NCBI RefSeq assembly: GCF_051014685.1
Contig: NW_027478906.1
Location: 186,001-250,000, forward strand
Length of the DNA stretch: 64,000 bases
Direction: 5' to 3'
Origin: Ptiloglossa arizonensis
Lineage: Eukaryota; Arthropoda; Insecta; Hymenoptera; Colletidae
The position numbers were made by a program, and so were the translations under genes. Position 1 is the first letter of the stretch; every line of letters begins with the position of its first letter. A model generated the notes under the pieces. That model made no database searches and had not been told where the DNA came from. It was given only the letters and a program-made list of their open reading frames with translations. Shown piece after piece: positions 63,301 through 64,000 of the stretch.

Positions 63301-64000
63301 CTCAAAGTTTTCGCAGTTCTGATGCTCGAAACGAGTAACTAGGACGGCCTAGGGGAAAAGTACGCATACCGTTGTAATCGGGCGAGTTTCTACTTTCAAA
63401 TGCAACAGAAATTTTGCGGATTGATCAATCCGTTCGCGAGATATGGCAGTTTGGAGATAAGAAACGCTTGAGAAACTCAAAGTTTTCGCAGTTCTGATGC
63501 TCGAAACGAGTAACTAGGACGGCCTAGGGGAAAAGTACGCATACCGTTGTAATCGGGCGAGTTTCTACTTTCAGATGCAACAGAAATTTTGCGGATTGGT
63601 AAATCCGTTCGCGAGATATGGCTGTTTGGAGGTAAGAAACGCTTGAGAAACTCAAAATTTTCGCAGTTCTGATTCTCGAAACGAATGACTAGAACGGCCT
63701 AGGGGAGAAGTACGCATACCGTTGTAATCGGGCGAGATTCTAATTTCAGATGCAACAGAAATTTTGCGGATTGATCAATCCGTTCGCGAGATATGGCAGT
63801 TTCGAGATAAGAAACGCTTGAGAAACTCAAAAAATTTTCGCAGTTCTGATGCTCGAAACGAATGACCAGAACGGCCTAGGGGAAAACTACACCTACCGTT
63901 GTAATCGGGCGAGTTTCTACTTTCAGATGCAACAGAAAGTTTGCGGATTGGTCAATCCGTTCGCGAGATATGGCAGTTTGGAGGTGAGAAACGCTTGAGA
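60397..64000 (+). repeat. 25-monomer-offset duplication, copy B (runs off the window)
   Basis: Copy of 56020-59623, ending only because the window ends, so the true length is unknown. The left junction lies between accgttg (60393) and ttgcgtattgg (60430): upstream, 60.36-60.39 kb does not match 55.98-56.02 kb. Copy-specific bases include ctcaaaaatttcgcc (60502), ttctgctttc (60765), gaaagggcct (60891), gatgcatcag (61826) and gcgaatttctac (62508). Confidence 0.9.

Larger units (their letters stand above)
1..64000 (+). repeat. Uninterrupted ~175-bp satellite array spanning the whole window
   Basis: Every part of the window is a direct copy of one 174-175 bp monomer, in one orientation. Landmarks such as ggtcaatccg, cttgagaaactcaaaa, gatgctcgaa, ggcctagggg, tgtaatcggg and ctactttcag recur once per monomer from start to end. 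Every anchor interval I measured between distant copies is a whole multiple of 174-175 bp, so partial monomers are absent or rare. Dividing window by monomer length gives about 366 copies. Most length variation comes from three versus four A in the ggggaaa(a) run, a one-base shorter ctaggcggcc variant and a one-base shorter cagtctg variant. No unique sequence interrupts the array, so there is no other content to annotate in its gene-free stretches. Long homogeneous arrays of this monomer size are typical of eukaryotic centromeric or pericentromeric heterochromatin; that location is inference. Species and satellite family are not identified. Confidence 0.98.

Noticed and set aside
1..64000. CRISPR array
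   Set aside because: The repeats are 174-175 bp and directly contiguous, with no unique spacers and no cas genes; this is satellite DNA.
1..64000. 5S rDNA, tRNA or other RNA gene cluster organised in tandem
   Set aside because: I see no cloverleaf, no A/B/C-box arrangement, no T-run terminator per unit and no resemblance to rRNA in the monomer.
1..64000. Telomeric or subtelomeric simple repeat
   Set aside because: There are no short G-rich hexamer or heptamer tracts, and no degenerate telomere repeat at any junction I examined.
1..64000. Assignment to a named plant, insect or vertebrate 170-180 bp centromere satellite
   Set aside because: Monomer length alone is not diagnostic, and I do not recognise the sequence. 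A database search with the consensus monomer would decide.

Overview
This window is one uninterrupted satellite-DNA array. From base 1 to base 64000 it consists of head-to-tail copies of a single 174-175 bp monomer, all in the same orientation; window length over monomer length gives about 366 copies. I see no gene, RNA gene, transposon, inverted block, microsatellite tract or unique spacer. The array runs off both ends of the window. This is a eukaryotic arrangement, of the kind found at centromeres, pericentromeres or other constitutive heterochromatin. I do not recognise the monomer as a named satellite family and cannot assign a species. The consensus is about 45% G+C and unusually rich in CpG (13 per monomer by my count).

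Monomers fall into recognisable subtypes. They differ mainly in a box at monomer positions ~85-120 (counting from the ggtcaatccg start) and in short changes around positions 5-37; the rest is strongly conserved. Because subtypes recur in fixed order, multi-monomer units can be traced from rare shared variants. Left third (1-25 kb): a partial 10-monomer period, a 6-monomer unit of ~1048 bp marked by a CTCGAG variant, a long-range pair of ~2.83 kb segments 6634 bp apart, and a tandem 7-monomer pair (1224 bp). Middle (25-46 kb): tandem pairs of 6 (1047 bp), 8 (1398 bp), 9 (1573 bp) and 6 (1046 bp) monomers, plus a ~2 kb segment repeated 9958 bp away. Right third (46-64 kb): a near-perfect tandem 13-monomer duplication (2272 bp), a ~2.4 kb segment repeated at 4899 bp, and a ~3.6 kb segment repeated at 4377 bp that reaches the window edge. 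No single higher-order repeat dominates; the pattern is nested local amplification by unequal exchange in whole-monomer steps.

Three things stand out. A ~630 bp stretch at about 11.43-12.06 kb carries a dense cluster of 1-3 bp indels, while its counterpart at 18.06-18.69 kb has none, which suggests an assembly or consensus defect. The youngest duplications (13-monomer and 25-monomer offsets) are about 99.7-99.9% identical and should be checked against raw reads. Each monomer carries a perfect or near-perfect dyad plus a degenerate CENP-B-box-like match, which are the only functional-looking elements I can point to. Open reading frames of 60-101 codons occur, mostly on the minus strand, but they are translations of the satellite itself and I annotate none as genes.
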